Shown: positions 6,540 to 14,986 of the stretch, piece after piece
How positions within the stretch are numbered: position 1 is the stretch's first letter
How the letters are laid out: each line of letters opens with the position of its first letter
Assembly: GCA_038248505.1 (NCBI GenBank)
Contig: JBBRXJ010000048.1
Coordinates: 1 to 27,250, forward strand
DNA length: 27,250 bases
Direction: 5' to 3'
Source of the DNA: JBBRXJ01 sp038248505
GTDB taxonomy: Bacteria > Bacteroidota > Bacteroidia > Bacteroidales > JBBRXJ01
The notes under the pieces: model-generated
Told to the model about the DNA's origin: nothing
What the model saw: the letters and a program-made list of their open reading frames with translations, nothing else
The model's database searches: none
Made by a program: the position numbers and the translations under genes

Positions 6540-8516
6540 ATGATTGATCAGGCCACCATTGACCGAATATTTGCCGCCATTGACATTGTTGATGTGGTGC
6601 AGGATTTTGTCAGTCTGAAAAAGCGAGGCGTAAATCACCAAGGATTATGTCCATTTCACAATGAAAAAACGCCTTCTTTTAATGTATCATCTGCCAAGGG
6701 TATATACAAATGTTTTGGATGCGGTAAAGGGGGAAATGCTGTAAATTTCATTATGGAGCATGAACACATGTCGTATGTTGAATCGTTAAAATTTCTTGCC
6801 AAAAAATATGGTATTGAAATTGTGGAGCGCGAGCAAACACCCGAAGATATTGAACGCCACGATGAAGTTGAAAGTATGATTGTAGTAACCAATTATGCTG
6901 CAAAAGTTTTTAAAGAGAATTTGCATAATACCGATGAAGGACGAAGTGTTGCTTTGAGCTATTTTAGGGAGCGTGGTATTAGTGATAATATGGTTGATAA
7001 ATTTGAGTTAGGATATAGCTTAGATGGTTTTGAAACCTTTACAAAAAGAGCAATTAGCGAAGGATATAAAGCAAAGTATTTAGTTAGTACTGGAATGTCA
7101 ATTGAGCGCGAAGATGGACGAATGTTCGATCGGTTTCATAGTCGTGTAATTTTTCCTATTCATGGTTTGTCAGGCAAGGTTATCGGGTTTGGTGGCCGAA
7201 TAATGAAAAAAGACGAAAAGGCAGCTAAATATCTTAATTCGCCCGAAACTGAAATTTATCATAAGAGCAAAGTTCTTTATGGGCTTACACATGCACGTCG
7301 AGCCATAGTTCAATCCGATTGTTGTTTCCTTGTTGAAGGATATATGGATGTTATTGCCATGCATCAATCGGGTATTGAAAATACAGTAGCCTCGTCAGGA
7401 ACCTCATTGACTCAAGAACAAATCCGTCTTATAAAGCGTTTTACAAATAACCTCACCATTTTATATGATGGTGACAAAGCAGGTATTAAAGCATCTTTGC
7501 GTGGTATTGATTTAGTTCTTGAAGAAGGTCTTAATGTTAAAGTAGTTTTATTACCTGATGGCGATGATCCTGATTCATATTCTAAAAAAGTAAGCACTAT
7601 TGAATTTGTTGAGTATATAGATAAGCACCAAAGTGATTTTGTTACATTCAAAACAAATCTGTTGCTTGGTGAATCAAAAAATGATCCGGTTCATAGAGCC
7701 GAAGTGATTACAGATATTGCTCATAGTATATCATTAATTCCTGAGCTAATTGTTCGGGCTGAATACATTCGTAGTTGCTCTCAAATGCTTAATGTAAAAG
7801 AGGATGTATTACATAATGAGATCAATAAAAAAAGACGACGTGAATCAGAAAAAAGATATGGTAAACCGAGTACCATTGCTAATGATGTTGTAAAAGAGAA
7901 AACACAAGAACAAAACCGACAATTTCTTACGAGTAGTCGTCCTGAAGAACGCATAGAGCGAGAGATGATACGTTTAATGATTAAATATGGGCAGCATACC
8001 ATTTTTAGCCAGATAGAAGAAGATGAATTAACAGGTGATAAAACAGAATATATTACAACAACAAATCAATTTATCATTTCAACTCTTATAGAAGACGAAT
8101 TAGAATTTTTACAGCCAGTATGTTTAATAATTTTTAATGAGTTCAGACAAGCAATGAGCAAGAATATTATTCTAGAAGATAAATATTTCATAAATCATCC
8201 TGACGAATTAGTTTCACAGCTTGCTATTGACGTATTAACAAGTAATGAATATGGCCTTAGTAAAATATGGGAAAAAAGAGGAAGTTATGTGCGAGGCGAG
8301 GAAGATATGATAAAAGAATTGGTGCCCGAAACCGTTGTTGCATATAAGCAGATGTATATTATTTCGGCCATTGCTGATTCAAGAAAAAAACTAAAGCAAG
8401 CGCAAGAAAATAATGCGGAAGAGGATATAAAAACAGAGCTATTAAATCGCATCTTAACGTTAACTCAGATTAAGAACGAGCTCGCAGGGAAAATGGGTAA
8501 TAGAATTATAATCTGA
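6540..8516 (+). CDS. dnaG: DNA primase DnaG
   Basis: Makes RNA primers at the replication fork together with the DnaB helicase. The protein has 658 residues from the ATG at 6540. An upstream in-frame TTG at 6468 would add 24 residues unlike any primase, whereas MIDQATIDRIFAAIDIVDVV is a standard DnaG beginning. Domains in order: CHC2 zinc finger with C37, H40, C58, C61; the RNA-polymerase-like core with RFHSRVIFPIH (198-208); and the Toprim core with VEGYMD (265-270) and the YDGDKAG block (309-315). A charged linker follows, then a C-terminal helicase-binding region. All catalytic motifs are intact. It is not in the rpsU-dnaG-rpoD arrangement of Proteobacteria. Confidence 0.95.
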   Translation: MIDQATIDRIFAAIDIVDVVQDFVSLKKRGVNHQGLCPFHNEKTPSFNVSSAKGIYKCFGCGKGGNAVNFIMEHEHMSYVESLKFLAKKYGIEIVEREQTPEDIERHDEVESMIVVTNYAAKVFKENLHNTDEGRSVALSYFRERGISDNMVDKFELGYSLDGFETFTKRAISEGYKAKYLVSTGMSIEREDGRMFDRFHSRVIFPIHGLSGKVIGFGGRIMKKDEKAAKYLNSPETEIYHKSKVLYGLTHARRAIVQSDCCFLVEGYMDVIAMHQSGIENTVASSGTSLTQEQIRLIKRFTNNLTILYDGDKAGIKASLRGIDLVLEEGLNVKVVLLPDGDDPDSYSKKVSTIEFVEYIDKHQSDFVTFKTNLLLGESKNDPVHRAEVITDIAHSISLIPELIVRAEYIRSCSQMLNVKEDVLHNEINKKRRRESEKRYGKPSTIANDVVKEKTQEQNRQFLTSSRPEERIEREMIRLMIKYGQHTIFSQIEEDELTGDKTEYITTTNQFIISTLIEDELEFLQPVCLIIFNEFRQAMSKNIILEDKYFINHPDELVSQLAIDVLTSNEYGLSKIWEKRGSYVRGEEDMIKELVPETVVAYKQMYIISAIADSRKKLKQAQENNAEEDIKTELLNRILTLTQIKNELAGKMGNRIII

Positions 8517-8566
8517 GATTTAATATAACACAGGTTTTTGAATATAAAAATTCTAAAATTAGTATT

Positions 8567-8953
8567 ATGAAAAGATCAATACATATTATTATCGGAATAT
8601 TTCTAATTGCAATTATCGCATCATGCAAGAAAGATTATTATGAAACCAATTTTTATGTTCAGAACAAATGTTCGGTTGCTATTGAAGTTCGCATGTCAGC
8701 TATGATTAAATATGGTCATAATTATGAAGAAGCCTTTCAAAGAGATATTATTGATAGTAATGAAATAAAACTAGTAAGAGAAGTTGAAGCTGTTGATGAT
8801 ATTAAAATGAAAGATGTATTTACAGAGTTTGAAATTTATAAAGGCTCATTAAAAGTTAAGACCGATGTTATGGAAATTAATAATTGGACAAAGAAAATCA
8901 TCTCGGAAAATCAAATTGAATATACCTACACGGTTGATAACACTAATTTTTGA
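8567..8953 (+). CDS. Small hypothetical lipoprotein
   Basis: A 128-residue protein with a lipoprotein signal: hydrophobic core 5-18 and lipobox IIASC with the acylated cysteine at C20, followed by KKD. The mature part of about 108 residues is rich in charged residues and predicted strands, with no motif I recognise. It lies 50 bases after dnaG on the same strand and could be co-transcribed or separate; no terminator hairpin was seen between them. It ends 42 bases before the convergent desaturase gene. Likely an envelope protein of unknown function. Confidence 0.75.
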   Translation: MKRSIHIIIGIFLIAIIASCKKDYYETNFYVQNKCSVAIEVRMSAMIKYGHNYEEAFQRDIIDSNEIKLVREVEAVDDIKMKDVFTEFEIYKGSLKVKTDVMEINNWTKKIISENQIEYTYTVDNTNF

Positions 8954-8995
8954 TTGTTTAATTTAGACAAAGCGCGACTTTAAGCAGCACTCTAA

Positions 8996-10468
8996 CTAGA
9001 CCAGTTTTTCAATTCGTTCCAACACTAATTTTGAGCTAATAATCATCATTGGTAATCCTGTTCCAGGTAGTGTTGATGCACCCACATAAAAAACATTATT
9101 ATATTTTTCGTCATAATTTTTTGGTCGAAAAGCACCTATCTGCATTAGATCTGGAGATAGTCCGAGGCCACTCCCACGATGAAGATTAAATTGGTTTTGC
9201 CATTCGATAGGAGTAAAAACAGTTTTAGATATTATTTCAGGCTTAATATTTTGTTTTATGCGTTTTGAAAAGTCCGAAATAATGCTATCTACTATTTGAT
9301 CTCTATCAGACCAATCTGTTTTATATCGTAAATCGGGTACAGGGCATACAAAGAAAAGTCCTTCACAACCTTCAGGTGCACAATCTGAATTTGATTTTGA
9401 GAGTACATTTACATAATAGTAAGGTTTCTCCATTGTACTCGGGTTCTTAAATACCTTATCAGCATATTCTCGAAAGTTATTTCCTAAATAATAGTTGTGG
9501 TGATGTACTTGAGGCAGTTTACATTTAAGACCAAGATAAATGGTGAGTGCCCCCATGGTCCATTTTTTTTTATCGAGTTTTTCTTTTGTGAATTCAGATC
9601 GTTGAAAAACGGTACCTCTAAAAGCTGCGGCATCTGAATTAATAACAAAAATATACGCTTTCTTTTCTTTTCCATTGGCATCAAAAACCGATTCTAATTG
9701 GTCTCCCTTGTATTTATGACTAACAATTTCTGTATTATAAGTGATGTGAACATTTTCTTTAGCTAACTCTTGTACCATGCCTTCTGTAATTTTATACATT
9801 CCTCCTTCTACATTTGAATAACCGTCATGAGCGAATTCGGTGTATGAGAGAAGGGTGTATATTGAAGATGTATCAAAAGGAGTTCTCCCTAGAAAGAATG
9901 CAACTAATGAGATTATTTCACGCACATCATCAGAAGAAAAATGATGTGCAACTTGTTGCCAAAAATTACGCGCCAAAAGAGGCAGATGCGCAGGATTAAC
10001 CTGCAAAAGCGTTAAGATGTAGGTAAAAACGGAGTCGTAATTTTTTCTGATAATTAACTCAAAAGTATCATCAAAGAGTGCCTTGCTTTTTTTCATATAA
10101 GCCTGCATCTTTTTCTCAAAGTTAGGTTCTATACTCTTAAATTGATCATTAAGTTTGCTAAAATCTTTATTCAATGAATAGGTTTTGTCATTTTTACTCA
10201 AATGCACCGTGTATAAAGGATCGAGTGGGTAGTGCTTAAATGGCAACTGAATATTGCAGTCTTTTGCGAATTGTTCAAATTCATAAGACATACTAAAAAA
10301 ACTAGGACCAATATCAAATGTGAAACCATCTTTTTTAATTTGATTTAGGCGTCCGCCAGCTTGTGAATGTTTTTCTGCAATTTCAACATTATATCCTTTC
10401 TTTGCGAGGCGTAAAGCTGTACAAAGTCCGCCAAATCCAGCACCAATAACGAGAACAGTTTTACTCAT
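8996..10468 (-). CDS. Phytoene desaturase/CrtI-CrtD family FAD oxidoreductase
   Basis: FAD-dependent carotenoid desaturase of 490 residues, the usual length for the family. The dinucleotide-binding motif GAGFGG (9-14) is followed by EKHSQAGGRLNQIKKDGFTFDIGPSFF, diagnostic of CrtI-like proteins. The C-terminus has the second FAD block, YVGASTLPGTGLPMMIISSKL. I start at the ATG at 10468; a TTG at 10480 in frame would add only four residues before the Rossmann strand. The SFFSMSYEFEQFAKDC region is closer to my memory of Bacteroidota 1-hydroxycarotenoid 3,4-desaturases (CrtD) than to phytoene desaturases, but the substrate is not certain. No crtB, crtY or crtZ gene lies nearby. Confidence 0.85.
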   Translation of the reverse strand: MSKTVLVIGAGFGGLCTALRLAKKGYNVEIAEKHSQAGGRLNQIKKDGFTFDIGPSFFSMSYEFEQFAKDCNIQLPFKHYPLDPLYTVHLSKNDKTYSLNKDFSKLNDQFKSIEPNFEKKMQAYMKKSKALFDDTFELIIRKNYDSVFTYILTLLQVNPAHLPLLARNFWQQVAHHFSSDDVREIISLVAFFLGRTPFDTSSIYTLLSYTEFAHDGYSNVEGGMYKITEGMVQELAKENVHITYNTEIVSHKYKGDQLESVFDANGKEKKAYIFVINSDAAAFRGTVFQRSEFTKEKLDKKKWTMGALTIYLGLKCKLPQVHHHNYYLGNNFREYADKVFKNPSTMEKPYYYVNVLSKSNSDCAPEGCEGLFFVCPVPDLRYKTDWSDRDQIVDSIISDFSKRIKQNIKPEIISKTVFTPIEWQNQFNLHRGSGLGLSPDLMQIGAFRPKNYDEKYNNVFYVGASTLPGTGLPMMIISSKLVLERIEKLV

Positions 10469-10618
10469 GGGTAGAATCAATTTAAATAAATTGCAAAATG
10501 ACTAAAGACGAGTTTATGAAAAATTTGCTATATAAAGTTGAAGAGATAAGAACAGAACTTTTGTATAGGCGTATTATTTTTGCATGATAAAGGCTAGTCA
10601 GTTTAGATTTATCGAACC

Positions 10619-11611
10619 TTAACTATTTAAAAATTTATGTAACAATTCGTTTTTAGTAATCGGTACAACACCAGGCTTACCACAAACTAAACCTCCGGCA
10701 TAGTTTGCAATAAAAGCAATATCTTTCAAATCCATACCGCAAGCCAAACATAATGCAACAACACTAATAACAGTATCTCCTGCACCACTTACATCCGTAA
10801 TTTCAATTTTTCCATTAACAGGAACATGGGTGTAGTTTTTTCCATCACATACGAATATACCTAACTCGGCCATTGTTATAAGCATATTTTTTATATTCAT
10901 TTTTTCCATAAATATTTTTGATTGAACAAACATGCTTTTAAAATCACCTTTCTTTAAATCTTGTTTATTGCCTTCGGCAAACTCTTTAAAATTGGGTTTA
11001 AACAGACTAACTCCTTTATAGTTTAAGAAGTTCCTTTTCTTTGGATCAACTAAAATTGGGATTTTTTTCTTGGTAGCAAGCTCGACTATTTCATTAATAA
11101 TATTAACGCTAATTAAGCCCTTATCATAATCCTCAAAAATAATTACATCAGTTTTTTTGTTCTCAATTTGATCTTTAATGAAACATAAAATTTCATTCTC
11201 AATAGTTGAGTTTATAGCTTCGGTTGTTTCATCATCTATTCGTAGTAAATGATGGTTGTCGCTTATAATTCTTGTTTTTATGGTTGTAGGTCGCGTTTCA
11301 TCGTTGAATATTCCTTTAATATCGAGTTGGCTCTCTTTCATTAAGTCACAGAAAATCTTTGACTTGTCGTCTGTTCCAATAACACCACATAGAATGGGTT
11401 TTGCACCAAGAGACTGAATATTTAACGCAACATTACCAGCACCTCCTAAGCGATACTCTCGTTTTAGACCTGATACTACTGGTACTGGAGCTTCTGGCGA
11501 TATTCTCTTCACTTTACCCCAAATATAGGAGTCTAGCATTACATCGCCAATCACAACAACTCTGAGATTGTTGAATTTGCTGAACATTATTTCTATTTCG
11601 CTTATATTCAC
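10619..11611 (-). CDS. D-glycero-beta-D-manno-heptose-7-phosphate kinase (HldE N-terminal domain/RfaE1-type)
   Basis: A PfkB-fold sugar kinase of 330 residues. Heptose-7-phosphate kinase makes heptose 1,7-bisphosphate on the way to ADP-heptose for the lipopolysaccharide core. Seen are GDVMLDSYIWGKVKRISPEAP (22-42), typical of HldE; GGAGN (56-60); DPKKRNF (189-195); and the anion-hole/catalytic GAGDT (276-280). The protein corresponds to the kinase half alone. The cytidylyltransferase-like half of Proteobacterial HldE is missing, as is common in Bacteroidota where it is a separate gene. GTG at 11611 is chosen over ATG at 11587 because the longer N-terminus matches the family and it sits 23 bases from a clean -7 box. 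Confidence 0.82.
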   Translation of the reverse strand: MNISEIEIMFSKFNNLRVVVIGDVMLDSYIWGKVKRISPEAPVPVVSGLKREYRLGGAGNVALNIQSLGAKPILCGVIGTDDKSKIFCDLMKESQLDIKGIFNDETRPTTIKTRIISDNHHLLRIDDETTEAINSTIENEILCFIKDQIENKKTDVIIFEDYDKGLISVNIINEIVELATKKKIPILVDPKKRNFLNYKGVSLFKPNFKEFAEGNKQDLKKGDFKSMFVQSKIFMEKMNIKNMLITMAELGIFVCDGKNYTHVPVNGKIEITDVSGAGDTVISVVALCLACGMDLKDIAFIANYAGGLVCGKPGVVPITKNELLHKFLNS

Positions 11612-11634
11612 TGAGTTTAAATCATTTTATATGA

Positions 11635-11642
11635 CAAAGATA
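11635..11642 (-). promoter_or_regulatory. -7 promoter element of the heptose kinase gene
   Basis: The minus strand reads TATCTTTG, an exact TAnnTTTG, 23 bases upstream of the GTG start at 11611. No clear -33 box was found. Confidence 0.5.
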
Positions 11643-11705
11643 TTAATTTTTATGACCTTCAGCCGATGAGATACCATTTTAACAATAATAAAATGTTCTA
11701 AAGTG

Positions 11706-11747
11706 AAAAAAAAGTCTACAATTGTTGTACTTTAAGAACAATTGTAG
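11706..11747. repeat. 11-bp perfect inverted repeat upstream of the T9SS cargo gene
   Basis: CTACAATTGTT (11716-11726) and AACAATTGTAG (11737-11747) are perfect inverse copies around a ten-base spacer. On the minus strand the stem is followed, two bases later, by eight T (11706-11713 on the plus strand). It therefore looks like a minus-strand terminator, yet no minus-strand gene ends there. It could instead be an operator for the divergent genes at 11611 and 11800. Confidence 0.5.
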
Positions 11748-11799
11748 TAAATTTAAGTTTATTAAACATTTAGTGAATAATTAAATTAAAACTCAAATT

Positions 11800-12825
11800 A
11801 TGAAAAGCATAATAACTACGATCGGATTATTTATTACATGCAGTTTTTTTGTAGGAGCACAATTTGCTATGACCTTTGAAACACATGCATTACGTGCAGG
11901 CGATAATCATCATTTTATTATTGCTGACAATAATCTTTCAGAAGGAGTTGCGGGTTCAAACGTTACCTGGGATTTCTCTGCACTCACTTCAAACAGCGAC
12001 TTAACAAGTCATATGCTTAAAGCAAGTGATACACCAGCAGGAAAAGATATTGAAGATGCAAATACAGTAATTCAAGAATGGGAGAGTAAATTTTATTTTA
12101 AAGTAAGCAAAGACAAAGTTGAAGAGTTTGGTGTTGCTGCTTGTGGTAATTCAATTATTGAGTATGACGAACCTTTTGTGAAAATGGTTTTCCCATTTAG
12201 ATATGGAGATGTGTATGAAGGAACCTTTTCAGGAAATTCTACAAATGCGTCTTCTCAAACACCTATCTTAGGAAGCTATAGACTTGAATTAGATGCTTAC
12301 GGTACATTAATACTTCCTAATGGAACGGTAAAAAATGTGGTACGACTTAAAGAAATACGAAGCGAAGCATTTGGTAATTGTGGTGGTGTAAATAACATAA
12401 CGTATCGTTGGTATTGTAAAAAGGTAAGATATCCACTGTTAACTGTAATTGAGAGTGTTAATGGAGATAAAACCCAGATTGTACGTGTTGCATATTATGG
12501 TGATTTAGAAAAAAATTTAAAATCTACTGATGAGGAATCGTCGGATTTATTAATGAATGAAGAGATTACACTATCTACACAACCAAATCCATACAGTACG
12601 AGCTTTACATTAAATTATAATTTGCCAAAATCAGCTCAGGTTCGTATCGATATTATTGACAATACAGGAAAGTTGGTAAATACATTAGTAAATACTTCTC
12701 AAGAATCAGGTGCATATTCATATGAGGTACTCGCTGCTGAGAAAGGCATGCAACCTGGTTTATATTATTTGAAGATTTTAGTAAATGAACAATTACTAAA
12801 TTATAAGGTTATTCAGATTAAATAG
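11800..12825 (+). CDS. Secreted protein with T9SS C-terminal sorting domain
   Basis: Exported protein of 341 residues. A signal peptide (1-20) ends VGA before Q21. The central part (about 25-250) is beta-rich, with RAGDNHHFIIADN near the start and a WDFSALTSNSD segment. It has no enzyme motif I recognise and may be a cell-surface or binding module. The last 84 residues (258-341) are a type A T9SS sorting domain: STQPNPYSTSFTLNYNL, IDIIDNTGKLV, PGLYYLKILV and a terminal KVIQIK strand. Such domains are cut off by the PorU sortase after outer-membrane passage. The gene is monocistronic, with an inverted repeat upstream and a strong terminator downstream. Confidence 0.82.
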   Translation: MKSIITTIGLFITCSFFVGAQFAMTFETHALRAGDNHHFIIADNNLSEGVAGSNVTWDFSALTSNSDLTSHMLKASDTPAGKDIEDANTVIQEWESKFYFKVSKDKVEEFGVAACGNSIIEYDEPFVKMVFPFRYGDVYEGTFSGNSTNASSQTPILGSYRLELDAYGTLILPNGTVKNVVRLKEIRSEAFGNCGGVNNITYRWYCKKVRYPLLTVIESVNGDKTQIVRVAYYGDLEKNLKSTDEESSDLLMNEEITLSTQPNPYSTSFTLNYNLPKSAQVRIDIIDNTGKLVNTLVNTSQESGAYSYEVLAAEKGMQPGLYYLKILVNEQLLNYKVIQIK

Positions 12826-12840
12826 ATTTATATATCATTA

Positions 12841-12882
12841 AAAAACTCAAGAAGCTGCAAAATTGCAGCTTTTTGAGTTTTT
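12841..12882. terminator. Strong bidirectional Rho-independent terminator
   Basis: A long hairpin begins 15 bases after the cargo gene stop. AAAACTCAA and AGCTGCAA on the left pair with TTGCAGCT and TTGAGTTTT on the right, with a two-base mismatch between the two stem blocks and a loop of AA. It is flanked by A on the left and T on the right, so it can act in both directions. Confidence 0.85.
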
Positions 12883-12970
12883 AATAATTGATATTCTATA
12901 ATTGTACACCTCTTAGAATATTTACTATTTTTTAATGAAAACAAATCTCTTATATCAATGGAAGCATGAC

Positions 12971-13002
12971 GCTGAGGCATTCTCCGCGGCGAGAGCCTCA
13001 GC
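12971..13002. repeat. GC-rich palindrome
   Basis: GCTGAGGC (12971-12978) pairs with GCCTCAGC (12995-13002). Inside, after a two-base bulge, TCTC pairs with GAGA around CGCGGC. It is conspicuous because the surrounding spacer is very AT-rich. No T run follows on either strand, so it is not an ordinary terminator. Similar CGCGGCG/CCACGGCG cores lie between genes at 23555-23611 and 25618-25630. Confidence 0.55.
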
Positions 13003-13040
13003 CAGCAGCTTTGGTATTTTAGTATAAAATTTGTTCTTGG

Positions 13041-13063
13041 TGTATTATTGTGCAGAATCAATT
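13041..13063 (+). repeat. Recurrent intergenic motif, copy 3
   Basis: TGTATTATTGTGCAGAATC is a variant of the motif at 526 and 6423. It is preceded by TTCTTGG, close to the TCTTTGG that precedes the copy at 13138. Confidence 0.45.
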
Positions 13064-13128
13064 ATCGAATTGTCATCGAAGCGACTGATATTAAATCTAT
13101 ACATACTTAAGTATTTTACAAAGAGATA

Positions 13129-13160
13129 TATCTTTGGTGTATGATTGTGCATAAATAATT
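13129..13160 (+). repeat. Recurrent intergenic motif, copy 4, with -7 box
   Basis: An exact -7 element TATCTTTG (13129-13136) runs directly into GGTGTATGATTGTGCATAA, a diverged copy of the motif at 13041. If the box is used, the motif would fall around the transcription start and first leader bases of a transcript reaching nadB. Confidence 0.45.
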
Positions 13161-13258
13161 TAATAAATATGTTAGTTGTTCAATTTCTTTTTCAAGCATT
13201 TATTTAACGATTGTTATACTTTATGTTTTATGAAATAGAAATTCACCAAATTTCTTTC

Positions 13259-13266
13259 TAAATTTG
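13259..13266 (+). promoter_or_regulatory. -7 promoter element of nadB
   Basis: TAAATTTG is an exact TAnnTTTG 17 bases before the nadB ATG. It would give a leader of only about ten bases. The -33 region is weak. A second box at 13129-13136 could give a longer transcript. Confidence 0.5.
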
Positions 13267-13283
13267 TTCAACGAAAATTTAAA

Positions 13284-14867
13284 ATGAATATTGAAGTCGA
13301 TTTTTTAGTTATAGGTTCTGGCATAGCTGGACTAAGTTTTGCACTTAAAGCTGCCGAGAAAGGTAAAGTTCTAATTGTTACAAAAAACAAGATTGAAGAA
13401 AGTAATACCCGCTATGCTCAAGGCGGCATAGCGTCGGTTACTGCTAACTATGATCATTTCGAAAAGCATATTGCAGATACGCTTATTGCAGGCGATGGTA
13501 TTTGCAATAAACGTATTGTTGAACTGGTAATAAAGGAGGCTCCGGCATGTATAGAAGAACTCACTAAATGGGGCGTTAAATTTGATAAAACGGCTGATGG
13601 AGCCTATGAACTTGGACGAGAAGGCGGTCATTCTGAAAATCGAATTCTTCATCATAAAGACAATACTGGATTTGAAATTCAAAGAGCATTAACAGAACAA
13701 GTTAAAAAACATGCTAACATTACAATACTTGAGTACCATTTTGCCATTGAGCTAATCACTCAGCATCATTTAGGGAAATTGGTAAAGCGCATACATAAGG
13801 ATATTGAATGCTATGGAGCTTATGTATTAAATTTAAAGAATAAAGAAGTAAATCGGGTACTTTCCAAAGTATGCATTATTGCCACAGGTGGTTCCGGTAA
13901 TGTGTATGAGACGACTACTAATCCCAATATTGCAACAGGCGATGGCATTGCTATGGTTTACCGTGCAAAGGGAATTGTTGAGAATATGGAGTTTTTTCAG
14001 TTTCATCCGACCTCATTATATAATCCGGGTGAACGGCCATCGTATCTAATTACCGAGGCAATGCGCGGTGATGGGGGAATACTTCGTGGGTGGGATGGTG
14101 ATGAATTTATGCATCACTACGATCCTCGAGGATCACTTGCTCCACGTGATATTGTGGCACGTGCTATTGATAATGAAATGAAAAAGAGAGGTGATGATTT
14201 TGTATATCTTGATTGCAGACATCTTGATAAAGAAAAATTACTTCATCATTTCCCTAATATAAATGAGAAGTGCTTATCTCTCAATATTGATATTTCAAAA
14301 GATATGATCCCCGTAATTCCAGCAGCACACTATCAATGTGGAGGTATTCGGGTTGATGAAAACGGAGAAACAAGTATTCATCAATTATATGCAGCTGGAG
14401 AAGTTTCATCAACTGGCTTGCATGGTGCAAATAGATTAGCTTCTAATTCACTTTTAGAGGCTCTTGTATTTGCTAATAGGGCTGTCATGGATGCCACTGA
14501 GAAAATACAGCATATTGGATGGTGTAAAGAGGTTCCAATTTGGAATTATGAAGGAACCAGCTTCCCCCTTGAAATGATTATGGTTACTCAAAACTCGCGT
14601 GAGGTACGACAACTAATGAGTAATTATGTTGGTATTGTGAGAAGCGATAAGCGACTCGATAGAGCCCTTTCACGTTTAGAGATTATTTATCTTGAGACCG
14701 AAGACTTTTATAAAAAATCAGTACTTTCAAAACGTCTTTGTGAATTACGAAACTTAATAAACGTTGCGTATTTAATTATTAAAAACGCCAGTGATCGCAA
14801 AGAAAGTCGAGGTTTGCATTTTAATATGGATCATCCGAGTAGAGCCGAAAGAATGAGACCAGCTTAG
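13284..14867 (+). CDS. nadB: L-aspartate oxidase
   Basis: FAD enzyme of 527 residues that oxidises L-aspartate to iminoaspartate, the first step of de novo NAD synthesis, for use by quinolinate synthase NadA. The N-terminal GSGIAG (11-16) binds FAD and NTRYAQGGIA (41-50) is a family signature. The succinate dehydrogenase/fumarate reductase-like catalytic blocks follow: FFQFHPTSLY, AMRGDGGILR, PRDIVARAID and the C-terminal YAAGEVSSTGLHGANRLASN. The helical tail domain (about 420-527) is complete. nadA and nadC are not in the window, so it is not in a nad operon here. The ATG and the length agree with the family. Confidence 0.95.
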   Translation: MNIEVDFLVIGSGIAGLSFALKAAEKGKVLIVTKNKIEESNTRYAQGGIASVTANYDHFEKHIADTLIAGDGICNKRIVELVIKEAPACIEELTKWGVKFDKTADGAYELGREGGHSENRILHHKDNTGFEIQRALTEQVKKHANITILEYHFAIELITQHHLGKLVKRIHKDIECYGAYVLNLKNKEVNRVLSKVCIIATGGSGNVYETTTNPNIATGDGIAMVYRAKGIVENMEFFQFHPTSLYNPGERPSYLITEAMRGDGGILRGWDGDEFMHHYDPRGSLAPRDIVARAIDNEMKKRGDDFVYLDCRHLDKEKLLHHFPNINEKCLSLNIDISKDMIPVIPAAHYQCGGIRVDENGETSIHQLYAAGEVSSTGLHGANRLASNSLLEALVFANRAVMDATEKIQHIGWCKEVPIWNYEGTSFPLEMIMVTQNSREVRQLMSNYVGIVRSDKRLDRALSRLEIIYLETEDFYKKSVLSKRLCELRNLINVAYLIIKNASDRKESRGLHFNMDHPSRAERMRPA

Positions 14868-14986
14868 TTTCTTAAACATGTAAGCAGAAGCTTTTTTTAA
14901 AGCATTTAATATACCATTGTTCATTTAACACTTCCCCAAAACCCATTTTACTCCACGGCAATCAACACTCCTCATCGCCACTGCGA

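Larger units (their letters stand above)
12883..13283. other. Repeat-bearing spacer upstream of nadB
   Basis: The long stretch between the terminator and nadB holds a GC-rich hairpin (12971-13002), two related motif copies about 97 bases apart (13041-13063, 13138-13160) and two exact -7 boxes (13129-13136, 13259-13266). An open frame on the minus strand at 12828-13061 crosses both the terminator and the hairpin and is not credible as a gene. Confidence 0.6.

Noticed and set aside
12828..13061. 77-codon open frame on the minus strand
   Set aside because: It covers the strong terminator at 12841-12882, the GC palindrome and a repeat copy. No family resemblance and composition is unlike the neighbours.
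14885..14910. Terminator after nadB
   Set aside because: The only candidate is GCTTT-TTTT-AAAGC, a five-pair A/T-rich stem. Too weak to list.
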